In this document: positions 30,476 to 38,945 of the stretch, one piece after another
Layout of the letters: each line of letters begins with the position of its first letter
How positions within the stretch are numbered: position 1 is the stretch's first letter
Assembly (NCBI RefSeq): GCF_022271435.1
Contig: NZ_JAFIQY010000002.1
Location: forward strand, 430,295 to 494,294
Length of the DNA stretch: 64,000 nucleotides
DNA from: Streptomyces monomycini
GTDB lineage: Bacteria > Actinomycetota > Actinomycetes > Streptomycetales > Streptomycetaceae
Direction: 5' to 3'
Made by a program: the position numbers and the translations under genes
Notes under the pieces: generated by a model
Told to the model about the DNA's origin: nothing
What the model saw: only the letters and a program-made list of their open reading frames with translations
Database searches by the model: none

Positions 30476-32040
30476 CCGCACCCACGGCGGACGCTCCCCC
30501 ACCGGGCCTGAGGATGCCCGGACGCCGGGGCACCGAACTGGCCCTCCTCGCCGGCGCCGTCCTGATCAGCGTCTGCGGGTACATCGACGTCGGGCTCGCC
30601 CGGCAGAACGCCGTCCCGGGCGACGCCGCGAGCTACGGGGCGGGCCTGGCCGCCCTGGCCCTCCTGGGCCACCTCGCCGTCAGGTTCCGCGCGCCCTACG
30701 CCGACCCCCTGCTGCTCCCCATCGCCATCCTGCTGAACGGGCTCGGGCTGCTCCTGATCTTCCGGCTCGACCTGGAGACCCCGGTGGACCGGGCGGCGCC
30801 CACCCAGCTCGTCTGGTCCGCACTCGGCGTCGGCCTGTTCGCCGCCGTCGTCCTGCTGCTGCGCGACCACCGCACCCTGCAGCGCTACGCCTATGTGTCG
30901 GTCGCCGCCGGCCTGGTCCTGATGGTCGTCCCGATCTTCTTCCCCGCCGTGAACGGGGCCAAGATCTGGATCCGGGTGGCGGGCTTCTCCTTCCAGCCCG
31001 GCGAGTTCGCGAAGATCCTCATCACCGTCTTCTTCGCCGCGTACCTGGCGGCCAACCGCAACGCCCTCGCCCACACGGGCAAGCGGATGTGGAAGCTCCA
31101 GTTCCCCACCGGCCGAGTGCTCGGCCCGGTCGTCGCCGTCTGGCTGGTCAGCGTCGGTGTCCTGGTCCTCGAACGCGACCTGGGCACCTCGCTCCTCTTC
31201 TTCGGCGTCTTCGTCGTCCTGCTGTACGTGGCCACCGGCCGCACCGGCTGGATCGCGGTGGGCCTGCTGCTCGCCGCCGCCGGTGCCGCCGCCGTCGGCG
31301 TCCTCGAACCGCACGTGCACAGCCGGGTCGCGGACTGGCTGCACCCGTTCGCGAGCATCACGGCGGGCCGGGGCGCGAGCCAGCTCGCCCAGTCGCTGTT
31401 CGCCTTCGCCGCCGGCGGCCTGCTCGGCACCGGCCTGGGCGAGGGCCACTCCGCCCTCATCGGCTTCGCCATGAAGTCGGACTTCATCCTGGCCACCTAC
31501 GGCGAGGAACTGGGCCTGACCGGCCTCACCGCCCTCTTCCTCCTCTACGCGCTCCTGGTGGCCCGCGGTTACCGGGCCGGGCTGGCGCTGCGCGACCCGT
31601 TCGGCCGGCTGCTGGCCGTGGGCCTCGCCTCCCTCCTGGCCGTACAGGTCTTCGTCATCGCGGGCGGCGTGATGGGCCTCATCCCGCTGACCGGCATGGC
31701 GATGCCGTTCCTCGCCCAGGGCGGCTCGTCCGTCGTCACCAACTGGGTCATCGTCGCGCTGCTCATCCGGGTCAGCGACAGCGCCCGCAGACCGCACCCG
31801 GACGCCGCGGAGCCCGGGGTGGTCGCGGCGGCAGGCACCGACGGCGCCCGGTCCGGCGCCTCCGCCCCGCCGTACGAGGAGGACGACATGCCGTACGGAT
31901 ACGGATACGGGGGCGGCGAAGTCGAGGACAACCACCACAACCACGGCAACCATGATGAACGCGGCAACCACGGCAACCACGGCAACCACGGCAACCACGA
32001 TGAATACGACCACCACGACGACCAGGACAGCCACCGGTGA
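30472..32040 (+). CDS. SEDS-family (FtsW/RodA/SpoVE) glycosyltransferase with His-rich tail
   Basis: A polytopic membrane protein of 522 residues with about 10 hydrophobic segments. Conserved SEDS pieces include NGAKIWIRVAGFSFQPGEFAK, LERDLGTSLLFFG and the C-terminal PLTGMAMPFLAQGGSS. SEDS proteins polymerise lipid II into glycan strands with a partner class B PBP, which is the next gene, overlapping by 4 bases (ATGA). By position it corresponds to the S. coelicolor SEDS gene near SCO5302 (from memory). The tail is odd: after residue about 480 it becomes Asn/His/Asp-rich with repeated GNH, which could bind metal. ATG 30472 is preferred over TTG 30463. Confidence 0.92.
   Translation: MTAPTADAPPPGLRMPGRRGTELALLAGAVLISVCGYIDVGLARQNAVPGDAASYGAGLAALALLGHLAVRFRAPYADPLLLPIAILLNGLGLLLIFRLDLETPVDRAAPTQLVWSALGVGLFAAVVLLLRDHRTLQRYAYVSVAAGLVLMVVPIFFPAVNGAKIWIRVAGFSFQPGEFAKILITVFFAAYLAANRNALAHTGKRMWKLQFPTGRVLGPVVAVWLVSVGVLVLERDLGTSLLFFGVFVVLLYVATGRTGWIAVGLLLAAAGAAAVGVLEPHVHSRVADWLHPFASITAGRGASQLAQSLFAFAAGGLLGTGLGEGHSALIGFAMKSDFILATYGEELGLTGLTALFLLYALLVARGYRAGLALRDPFGRLLAVGLASLLAVQVFVIAGGVMGLIPLTGMAMPFLAQGGSSVVTNWVIVALLIRVSDSARRPHPDAAEPGVVAAAGTDGARSGASAPPYEEDDMPYGYGYGGGEVEDNHHNHGNHDERGNHGNHGNHGNHDEYDHHDDQDSHR
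31963..31998 (+). repeat. Four tandem 9-bp units coding Gly-Asn-His
   Basis: GGCAACCAC is repeated exactly four times within the C-terminal tail of the SEDS protein, with degenerate copies on both sides (NHHNHGNHDER). The unit length keeps the frame, so copy number can vary without disrupting the gene. Confidence 0.9.
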
Positions 32041-33491
32041 ACCGCTACATCCGCCGCGCCAGCGTCTTCTGCCTGCTCCTGCTCGTGGCGCTGCTCCTGA
32101 ACGCCGCCCGCGTCCAGGTCTTCGAGGCCGGACACTACGACGACGACTCCGCCAACCGGCGCGCCGCGCTGACCCGTTACAGCCAGCCGCGCGGCGACAT
32201 CCTCGTCGACGGCGAGCCGGTGACCGGCTCGCGCGACAGCGGCGGGCGGCTGCGGTACGAGCGGACGTACGCCGAGGGGCCGCTGTATGCGCCCGTCACC
32301 GGCTACGCCTCCCAGGTCTACGGCACCTCGCTGCTGGAGAACGCCGAGGACGACGTGCTGTCCGGCACCGACCCACGGCTCGCGGCGGTCCCGCTGTGGA
32401 CCGACATCAGCCGCGAGCAGCAGCCGGGCGGCGACGTGGTCAGTACGGTCGTCGCGGCGGTGCAGCAGGCCGCGTTCGAGGGGCTGGGCGGCAAGAAGGG
32501 CGCGGTGGCCGCCGTGCAGCCGCGCACCGGCAAGATCCTCGCGCTGGTCAGCACGCCGTCGTACGACCCGAACGACCTCGCCGGCACCGAGCAGTCCGTG
32601 GCCGACACCTGGAACCGGCTCAACCGGAGCGCCGGCCAGCCGATGATCAACCGGGCCCTGAAGCAGACGTACCCGCCGGGTTCCACCTTCAAGGTCGTCA
32701 CGGCCGCGGCGGCGCTGGACCACCGCAAGGTCACCGACATCGACGCGGCCACCGACGCTCCGGACCCGTACACCCTTCCGGGGACCTCCACCCGGCTCAC
32801 CAACGAGGCGGGCGGCTGCGCGAACGCGTCGCTGCGGCACGCCTTCGAGGTCTCCTGCAACACCGTCTTCGCCCGCCTGGGCGTGGACGTCGGCCTGGAC
32901 GGCATGGTGGGGACCGCGGAGAAGTTCGGCTTCAACGACGCGGACCTGAAGATCCCCTCCACCGCGGCCCGCAGCGTCTTCGACACCGAGATGGACGACG
33001 CGCAGGTGGCCCTCTCGGCCATCGGCCAGTACGACACCACGGCCACCCCGCTCCAGATGGCGATGGTCGCCGCGGCCGTGGCCAACGGCGGCGAGGTCAA
33101 AACCCCCTATCTGGTGGACAAGGTGACCGACGCGCACGGCGGCACGGTCGCCGCCACCCGGCACAAGACCCTGCACCGGGCCATGAGCCGCGGCACCGCG
33201 CGACGCCTCCAGGAGATGATGACCGGCGTGGTCACGCGGGGTACCGGCACCGGCGCCGCGATCGACGGCGCCACCGTCGGCGGCAAGACCGGCACCGCCC
33301 AGCACGGCGTGGGCAACAAGGGCACGCCGTACGCCTGGTTCGTCTCCTGGGCGAAGAAGGACGGCGCGGCCGACCCGGCGGTGGCCGTGGCGGTGGTCGT
33401 CGAGGACGCGGCCGCCGACCGCGCGGACATCAGCGGCGGCGGCAGCGCGGCACCGATCGCCCGCGCGGTGATGCGGGCCGCGCTACGGTGA
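32037..33491 (+). CDS. Class B penicillin-binding protein (peptidoglycan transpeptidase)
   Basis: A 484-residue protein with an N-terminal membrane anchor (about 8-25). The transpeptidase domain has all three active-site motifs: SxxK in PPGSTFK, SxN in SCN and KTG in GGKTGTAQ. It has the PbpA pattern of Streptomyces, with a short dimerisation region and no PASTA domains. It pairs with the upstream SEDS protein as a polymerase/transpeptidase unit for wall synthesis. Confidence 0.95.
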   Translation: MNRYIRRASVFCLLLLVALLLNAARVQVFEAGHYDDDSANRRAALTRYSQPRGDILVDGEPVTGSRDSGGRLRYERTYAEGPLYAPVTGYASQVYGTSLLENAEDDVLSGTDPRLAAVPLWTDISREQQPGGDVVSTVVAAVQQAAFEGLGGKKGAVAAVQPRTGKILALVSTPSYDPNDLAGTEQSVADTWNRLNRSAGQPMINRALKQTYPPGSTFKVVTAAAALDHRKVTDIDAATDAPDPYTLPGTSTRLTNEAGGCANASLRHAFEVSCNTVFARLGVDVGLDGMVGTAEKFGFNDADLKIPSTAARSVFDTEMDDAQVALSAIGQYDTTATPLQMAMVAAAVANGGEVKTPYLVDKVTDAHGGTVAATRHKTLHRAMSRGTARRLQEMMTGVVTRGTGTGAAIDGATVGGKTGTAQHGVGNKGTPYAWFVSWAKKDGAADPAVAVAVVVEDAAADRADISGGGSAAPIARAVMRAALR

Positions 33492-33558
33492 CGTACAGGG
33501 ACGTACGGGAACGTAGGGGAACGTACGGAAGGCAACGCCACGCTGCGCAGGGGGACGC

Positions 33559-34110
33559 ATGGGACAGCCGGGACACGAACGTACGGGGCAGCGGAGGCAT
33601 GGACATACGGGGCAGCGGAGGCGCGGACTTACGGGGCAGCCGGGACCAGCACCTCAGGCCGGCGGCCGGGCCCTCCTGACCCTGACCGAGGTCGAGGCGC
33701 TGGCCCGCCGGGCCCACGAGGGACAGACGGACAAGGCCGGCCGCCCGTACGCGGAGCATCTCGCGGCGGTCGCCGGGGGCGTACGGGAGCGCGGCGGCAG
33801 CGACGAGCAGATCGCCGCCGCCTGGCTGCACGACGCCGTCGAGGACGGCGCGCTCACGCCCGCGTGGCTGGCCGGCGCCGCGCTCACGGCGCGCACCAAG
33901 GCGATGGTCCGCGCGGTGACCAAGCGCCCGGGCGAGCCGGTCGAGGCGTACACGGCCCGCATCCTGGCCACGCCGGGCGCGCTGCTGATCAAGGAAGCGG
34001 ATCTGGCGCACAACGCGGACCCGGCGCGGCTCGCGGTGCTGGACGCGGCGACGCGGGAGCGGCTGACCGTGAAATACCGCCGCGTCCGGGGCCTGCTGGG
34101 ACTGGCGTAG
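33559..34110 (+). CDS. HD-domain phosphohydrolase, MESH1/SpoT-like
   Basis: A 183-residue protein. The HD domain starts near residue 40: ARRAHEGQTDKAGRPYAEH, then AWLHDAVED (HD pair) and KEADLAHNAD. The pattern matches the small (p)ppGpp hydrolase-like HD family, which lacks a synthetase domain. The start ATG 33559 follows AGGGGGA. The first 38 residues are encoded by about four 24-bp repeats (33561-33656; TGQRRHGH, TGQRRRGL, TGQPGPAP), a low-complexity extension not seen in typical members. It lies 67 bases after the PBP gene on the same strand. Confidence 0.8.
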   Translation: MGQPGHERTGQRRHGHTGQRRRGLTGQPGPAPQAGGRALLTLTEVEALARRAHEGQTDKAGRPYAEHLAAVAGGVRERGGSDEQIAAAWLHDAVEDGALTPAWLAGAALTARTKAMVRAVTKRPGEPVEAYTARILATPGALLIKEADLAHNADPARLAVLDAATRERLTVKYRRVRGLLGLA

Positions 34111-34208
34111 GCCCGGCCGTCACCTCCCCGCCTGCACGGCTCCGCCGCCCCGGTCCACACCCCGGACACCACCCCACAAAGCTGCCCCCTGCAGCTAACC
34201 TGCCCGCC

Positions 34209-35153
34209 ATGACGACCTCGGAGCCCTCGGACCCCAGCATTTCCACCACTCCCTCGGCCCCCTCGGATCTCTCAGCCCCTTCGGACCTCTCAGCTCCCTC
34301 GGATCTCTCGGCCCCCGAAACCCCCGCGCCTCTCTCCGCCCCCGCCTCCCCCACCACCCCCGAAAACCAGGTCATCGCGGCCCTCCACGACGCGAGCGTC
34401 CGCCGTCTCACCACCGGCCAGGTCATCCTCGACGGCATCGACTGGACCGTACGCACCGGCGAGCACTGGGCCCTCCTCGGCGCCAACGGCGCGGGCAAGA
34501 CCACCGTCCTGCGGCTGGTCGGCGCGCTGATGTTCCCCACCACCGGAACCGTCGAGGTGCTCGGCCACCGTCTCGGCACCGTCGACGTACGCGAACTGCG
34601 CGCCGCGATCGGCCTGGCCTCCAGCGCGCAGAAGGTCCCGCAGGACGCGACCGGCCACACCGTGGTGCTGACCGGTGCAACCGGCACGGTGCAACCGCTC
34701 TGGGGGAAATACGACGACGCCACCCGAGAGCGCGCGCACGAACTGCTGGCCGAGCTGGAGTGCAAGGACCTGGCGGATCGGCCGTACGGTGTGTGTTCCG
34801 GCGGCCAGCGGGCCCGTCTCCTCATCGCCCGTGCACTGATGGCCGACCCGTCGCTACTCCTCTTGGACGAGCCGTTCAACGCGCTCGACCTGCCGTCCAG
34901 GGAGGACCTGATCGACACCATGCACCGCCTGGCCGAAGGCCGCCCCGGCCTGTCGACGGTCACCGTCACCCACCACCTGGAGGAGCTCTCTCCCGCCATC
35001 GGCCACGCGCTGCTGCTGCGCGAGGGCCGCGTGCAGGCGCAGGGACCGGTGGCGGACGTCCTCACCGGCGAGCGCATGACGGCGTGCTTCGGCCGGCCCG
35101 TAGAGGTGACCCGCCACGACGGCCGGTGGCTGGCGCGCTCAGGGCGGCGCTGA
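34209..35153 (+). CDS. ABC transporter ATP-binding protein with N-terminal SAPSDL repeats
   Basis: A 314-residue ATPase with Walker A GANGAGKTT, signature CSGGQR, Walker B LLLLDEP and the switch TVTHH. No permease is adjacent, and the protein resembles the orphan YlmA/ModF-like ATPases. The N-terminal roughly 55 residues are low complexity. Three 18-bp units at 34257-34310 encode SAPSDL in tandem, so this part is unlikely to be folded. ATG 34209 was chosen because the sequence upstream in the same frame belongs to the preceding gene's shadow. Confidence 0.88.
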   Translation: MTTSEPSDPSISTTPSAPSDLSAPSDLSAPSDLSAPETPAPLSAPASPTTPENQVIAALHDASVRRLTTGQVILDGIDWTVRTGEHWALLGANGAGKTTVLRLVGALMFPTTGTVEVLGHRLGTVDVRELRAAIGLASSAQKVPQDATGHTVVLTGATGTVQPLWGKYDDATRERAHELLAELECKDLADRPYGVCSGGQRARLLIARALMADPSLLLLDEPFNALDLPSREDLIDTMHRLAEGRPGLSTVTVTHHLEELSPAIGHALLLREGRVQAQGPVADVLTGERMTACFGRPVEVTRHDGRWLARSGRR

Positions 35154-35207
35154 CCGTCCAACTGGGCAACCTTGACAGCGCGGCGCGGTACACCGCCGCG
35201 CGCGCTC

Positions 35208-36326
35208 TCAGTCCGAGCCCCCTTCCTCCTCCCCCAGCGCGATCGCCTCCGTCACCTCACCGACCCGCGCGCGCTCCTCCTCCGCGAAGCGCTCCGCGTC
35301 GAGCTGTTCGGCCAGTTCCTCGTCCTGGGCCATCAGCTGGTCCAGGTTGGAGTCGCCGAGGTCGAAGACGCCCATGTCCACGTATGCACGCTGGAGGCGT
35401 TCGCCCCACAGGCCGATGTCCTTCACGCACGGGACGATGCGGCTGAAGAGCAGTTTGCGGAAGAGATGCAGGAATTCGGAGTTCTCGGTGATGTCGGCGG
35501 CTTCCTGGCGGGGGACGCCGAAGTTCTCCAGGACCTCCAGACCGCGCAGCCGGTCGCGCATCAAGTAGCAGCCCTCTATGACGAATTCCTCGCGATCACG
35601 CAGTTCGGCGTCGGAGAGCTGCTTGTAGTAGTCGCGCAGCGCCAGCCGCCCGAAGGCGACGTGCCGGGCCTCGTCCTGCATGACGTAGGTCAGGATCTGT
35701 TTGGGCAGCGGCTGGGTGGTGGTGTCGCGGATCATGCCGAAGGCGGCCAGCGCGAGACCCTCGATCAGTACCTGCATCCCGAGGTAGGGCAGGTCCCAGC
35801 GGGAGTCCCTGAGGGTGTCGCCCAGGAGCGCCCGGAGGTTGTCGTTGACCGGGTAGAGCATCCCGATCTTGTCCTTGAGGAAGCGGCTGTAGATCTCGGC
35901 GTGCCGGGCCTCGTCCATGGTCTGGGTCGCGGAGTAGAACTTCGCGTCGAGGTCGGGGACGGTCTCCACGATCCGCGCTGCGCAGACCATCGCCCCCTGC
36001 TCGCCGTGCAGGAACTGGCTGAACTGCCAGGCCGCGTAGTGCTGCCGCAGTTCCCCGCGTTCCTTGTCCGACATCCGGTCCCAGTACGCGGTGCCGTACA
36101 GGGAGACCGATTCGTCCGGGGTGCCGAGCGGGTCGTACGGGTCCACCTCCTGCGCCCAGTCGATGCGCAGGCTGGCGTCCCACTGTTTGTCCTTGCCCTT
36201 CTGGTAGAGGGCCAGCAGCCGCTCGCGGCCGTCGTCGTACTCCCAGCTGAGACGGGCCGGACTGCCCGCCGGTACGGTCCACGGATCCGCGCCCGGGTCC
36301 TGTGTGTACAGCTCGCGGCTCGACAC
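35208..36326 (-). CDS. Ferritin-like diiron protein (R2-like fold)
   Basis: A 372-residue helical protein with two metal-ligand motifs typical of ferritin-like/R2-type carboxylate-bridged diiron enzymes: TMDEARHAEIY and MQDEARHVAFG, each preceded by a helix with Glu (HGEQGAMV, LIEGLAL). The start is GTG 36326, preceded by a strong GAGGAGG; a longer frame to 36443 lacks a binding site. Its substrate is unknown. It is divergent from another diiron gene (AurF family) with 170 bases between, so the two may share regulation or chemistry. Confidence 0.82.
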   Translation of the reverse strand: MSSRELYTQDPGADPWTVPAGSPARLSWEYDDGRERLLALYQKGKDKQWDASLRIDWAQEVDPYDPLGTPDESVSLYGTAYWDRMSDKERGELRQHYAAWQFSQFLHGEQGAMVCAARIVETVPDLDAKFYSATQTMDEARHAEIYSRFLKDKIGMLYPVNDNLRALLGDTLRDSRWDLPYLGMQVLIEGLALAAFGMIRDTTTQPLPKQILTYVMQDEARHVAFGRLALRDYYKQLSDAELRDREEFVIEGCYLMRDRLRGLEVLENFGVPRQEAADITENSEFLHLFRKLLFSRIVPCVKDIGLWGERLQRAYVDMGVFDLGDSNLDQLMAQDEELAEQLDAERFAEEERARVGEVTEAIALGEEEGGSD

Positions 36327-36496
36327 CTGTGCCTCCTCGCTTCGCTTCCGACCCTCGCACCGGAGACGGTCGTTGGCAGGCTCACACGGACTTACCGGCG
36401 GGTCAACAATTCGCGCGCAGGGGATTGACGGGCTTGCTGACAAGCAGTCTCATAAGACGTGACCGCGGGTAACCCACGAGCGAGGTAACCACAGCC
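36327..36496. promoter_or_regulatory. Shared promoter interval of two divergent diiron genes
   Basis: 170 bases separate the two starts. The middle is unusually AT-rich for this DNA, around TTGACGGGCTTGCTGACAAG (36425-36444), where TTGACG could serve as a -35 for the AurF-like gene. No perfect operator was found. Confidence 0.4.
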
Positions 36497-37444
36497 ATGA
36501 CGACCGTGACGCCGGCAACCACCGTGACGGAGCCAGGAGTCCTCCGGGACGCCCTCGGGCTGCTCAAGGACCGCGAGCAGGTGGCGGAACGACTGCTCGA
36601 CTCCTCCGCCAAGCACTCCTTCGACCCGGACACCGAACTCGACTGGGACGCACCCCTGGAAGAGGGCAAGTGGTTCTGGCCGCCGGAGCTGGTGTCCCTC
36701 TACGACACCCCGATGTGGAAGAAGATGTCCGAGGAGCAGCGGATGGAGCTGTCCCGGCACGAGGCCGCGTCGCTGGCCTCGCTGGGCATCTGGTTCGAGA
36801 TCATCCTGATGCAGCTGCTGGTACGGCACGTCTACGACAAGTCCGTGACCAGCGCGCACGTCCGCTACGCCCTGACCGAGATAGCCGACGAGTGCCGGCA
36901 CTCGAAGATGTTCGCGCGCATGATCCAGAAGGGCGAGGCGCCCGCGTACCCCGTCTCCCGCCTCAACCACAACCTCGCGCGCATCCTCAAGACCGTGTCC
37001 ACGACGCCCGGTTCGTTCGCCTGCACGCTGCTCGGCGAGGAGATCCTGGACTGGATGCAGCGGCTGACCTTCCCCGACGAGCGGGTCCAGACGATCGTGC
37101 GCGGCGTCACCCGCATCCACGTCGTCGAGGAGGCCCGCCACGTCCGGTACGCCCGCGAGGAACTGCGCCGCCAGATGGTCACCGCGCCGCGCTGGGAGCA
37201 GGAACTGACCCGCGTCAGCTGCGGTGAGGCGGCCCGCGTCTTCTCCATCGCCTTCGTCAACCCGCAGGTCTACACGAACGTCGGGCTGGACCGGCGGGAG
37301 GCGGTCGCCCAGGTGAAGGCCAGCGGGCACCGCCGCGAGGTGATGCAGTCCGGGGCGGGCCGGCTGACGGAGTTCCTCGACGACATCGGCGTCCTGCGCG
37401 GCGTGGGGCGCAAGCTCTGGAAGAGCTCGGGGCTGCTGGCGTAA
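36497..37444 (+). CDS. AurF-family diiron oxygenase-like protein
   Basis: A 315-residue protein matching the p-aminobenzoate N-oxygenase (AurF) family pattern: an early Glu-rich helix (HEAASLASLGIWFE), ADECRHSKMF, LLGEEILDW and VEEARHVRYAREEL supply the expected Glu/His ligands of a diiron centre. AurF oxidises aryl amines; housekeeping homologues in actinomycetes have no proven substrate. The start ATG 36497 follows GAGGTAACC. The 3' end runs into a long GC hairpin. Confidence 0.85.
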   Translation: MTTVTPATTVTEPGVLRDALGLLKDREQVAERLLDSSAKHSFDPDTELDWDAPLEEGKWFWPPELVSLYDTPMWKKMSEEQRMELSRHEAASLASLGIWFEIILMQLLVRHVYDKSVTSAHVRYALTEIADECRHSKMFARMIQKGEAPAYPVSRLNHNLARILKTVSTTPGSFACTLLGEEILDWMQRLTFPDERVQTIVRGVTRIHVVEEARHVRYAREELRRQMVTAPRWEQELTRVSCGEAARVFSIAFVNPQVYTNVGLDRREAVAQVKASGHRREVMQSGAGRLTEFLDDIGVLRGVGRKLWKSSGLLA

Positions 37445-37471
37445 CCGCCGGGGCGCGGCGGCGACTCGGAT

Positions 37472-37506
37472 CCGGGGCGGTGCGGCGCCGCGCCGGCCCG
37501 CCCCGG
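37472..37506 (+). terminator. Hairpin after the AurF-like gene
   Basis: CCGGGGCGG (37472-37480) pairs with CCGCCCCGG (37498-37506) around a GC-rich loop that can fold further. It sits 28 bases after the stop and separates the gene from the TetR gene downstream. Confidence 0.5.
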
Positions 37507-37628
37507 CTCCGGCCCGCCACGGCCGGGGTCCGGGGCGCACCGGCGTGGCGCGAGCCGCGCACGCGAACGCGCCCAGGCCCTCCGAACCCGCCCCGGCGCT
37601 TTCCCGGCGGGCCGGTTACGCTGCTGGG

Positions 37629-38369
37629 ATGAACGGCAGCGGCACCGCCCCAGCAGTACCCCGACCCGCCTACCGCAGGCTCAGCGTCGAGCAGCGCCGC
37701 TCCCAACTCCTGACCGCCGCCCTGAGCCTGTTCGCCCAGCGCGCCCCCGAGGACGTGTCGCTGGACGACGTCGCGGCCGCCGCGCAGGTGTCCCGGCCGC
37801 TCGTCTACCGCTACTTCCCCGGCGGCAAGCAGCAGTTGTACGAGGCCGCCCTGCGCAGCGCGGCCGACATACTGGAGGGCTGCTTCGACGAGCCGGAGGA
37901 CGGCCCGCTGACCCGGCGCCTCGGCCGGGCGCTCGACCGCTACCTGGCGTTCGTCGACGAGCACGACGCGGGGTTCAGCGCCCTGCTCCAGGGCGGCAGC
38001 GTCGTCGAGACGACCCGGACGTCCGCGATCGTCGACGAGGTGCGGCGCACCGCCGCCGACCAGATCCTGCACCACCTCGGCGCCACGTCCCCCTCGCCCC
38101 GGCTGCGGATGGCGGTCCGTACGTGGATCACGGCCGTCGAGGCCGCCTCCCTGATCTGGCTGGACGAGGACAAGCAGCCGCCGCTGGACGAGCTGCGGGA
38201 CTGGCTGGTCGACCACTTCGTCGCACTGCTGACCGCGACGGCCGCCACCGACGAGCAGGCCGAGCGGGTGGCGCGCGCGGCGCTGGCGATGGAGACCGCC
38301 GACGGCCCGGCCGGTGAGCTGGCCCGGCGGATCCTGCCGATCGTGGCCGACGCGGCCCACCTCCTGTGA
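37629..38369 (+). CDS. TetR-family transcriptional regulator
   Basis: A 246-residue protein. The N-terminal helix-turn-helix is at about 20-65 (RRSQLLTAALSLFAQR...VSLDDVAAAAQVSRPLVYRYF). The C-terminal ligand-binding domain is alpha-helical with no recognisable specificity. The start ATG 37629 was chosen; an upstream start at 37545 would add a low-complexity Ala/Pro/Arg leader. Its target may be a neighbour, but no operator palindrome is obvious upstream. Confidence 0.88.
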   Translation: MNGSGTAPAVPRPAYRRLSVEQRRSQLLTAALSLFAQRAPEDVSLDDVAAAAQVSRPLVYRYFPGGKQQLYEAALRSAADILEGCFDEPEDGPLTRRLGRALDRYLAFVDEHDAGFSALLQGGSVVETTRTSAIVDEVRRTAADQILHHLGATSPSPRLRMAVRTWITAVEAASLIWLDEDKQPPLDELRDWLVDHFVALLTATAATDEQAERVARAALAMETADGPAGELARRILPIVADAAHLL

Positions 38370-38453
38370 GCCGGGGCCGCCCGGGCGTGTTTCCGCTCCG
38401 GCTGGCCTGACCTGCGCTTTCACCGGGCTGTACATCGATGTGAGACTGGTGGG

Positions 38454-38717
38454 GTGAGAAGCGAGAACACCCCGTTCGTCGGCGGCCCGCTGGACGGGCG
38501 GGTGCTGCCGGTCCTCGTCGGCGCGACCGGCCAGCCGCCGAAGACGTACGAGATCCCCGTACCGAACGACGACGGCCGCCCGCCGACGGTGCACCTGTAC
38601 CGGCGCGCGCCGGGCCGGGTGGGCCGGCTGGGCCTGCCCAGGGGCTGGAAGTACGAGTACGACCCGGCGGGCAGGGTGCCGGGCGGCCCGAAGTGGCCGT
38701 GGGCGAAACGACGTTGA
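38454..38717 (+). CDS. Small conserved-type protein of unknown function
   Basis: An 87-residue basic protein starting with GTG 38454. It contains [26 protein letters not shown] and [14 protein letters not shown], a non-repetitive, coding-like composition that I associate with small Streptomyces hypothetical proteins beginning GGPLDGR. No motif indicates a function. Confidence 0.6.
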   Translation: MRSENTPFVGGPLDGRVLPVLVGATGQPPKTYEIPVPNDDGRPPTVHLYRRAPGRVGRLGLPRGWKYEYDPAGRVPGGPKWPWAKRR

Positions 38718-38777
38718 CGGCACGGGCCGACGCGCTCCGGGCCCCCGGCGCGACAGCCCCGCCCCTTCACCACCCCA

Positions 38778-38815
38778 CTTGGTCCGGACCATTGACAGTA
38801 CTGGTCTAGTCCTGT
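38778..38815 (+). promoter_or_regulatory. Chitinase promoter with two DasR-like (dre) boxes
   Basis: Two boxes flank a -35-like TTGACA at 38792-38797. Box 1 (38778-38793) contains the perfect palindrome TGGTCCGGACCA and matches the dre consensus ACTGGTCTAGACCACT at 11 of 16 positions. Box 2 (38800-38815, ACTGGTCTAGTCCTGT) matches at 13 of 16. A weak -10 (TTTGCT) would lie at 38815-38820. DasR represses chitin and GlcNAc genes in Streptomyces until aminosugar phosphates release it, which fits the chitinase start at 38946. Confidence 0.75.
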
Positions 38816-38945
38816 TTGCTGCCTGCCCAGGGGGAGCCGCGCCTGCGCCTCCCTGGCAAGGCCCCCACCCCGCAGGGGCGGCCCCCTCCCCACGTTCGGC
38901 ACTCGTGTACGTCCCCTCCGTACCGCCGTCGACAAGGAGCCCCCC

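Noticed and set aside
31963..31998. CRISPR-like repetition
   Set aside because: A 9-bp in-frame array with no spacers and no cas genes; it codes the GNH tail.
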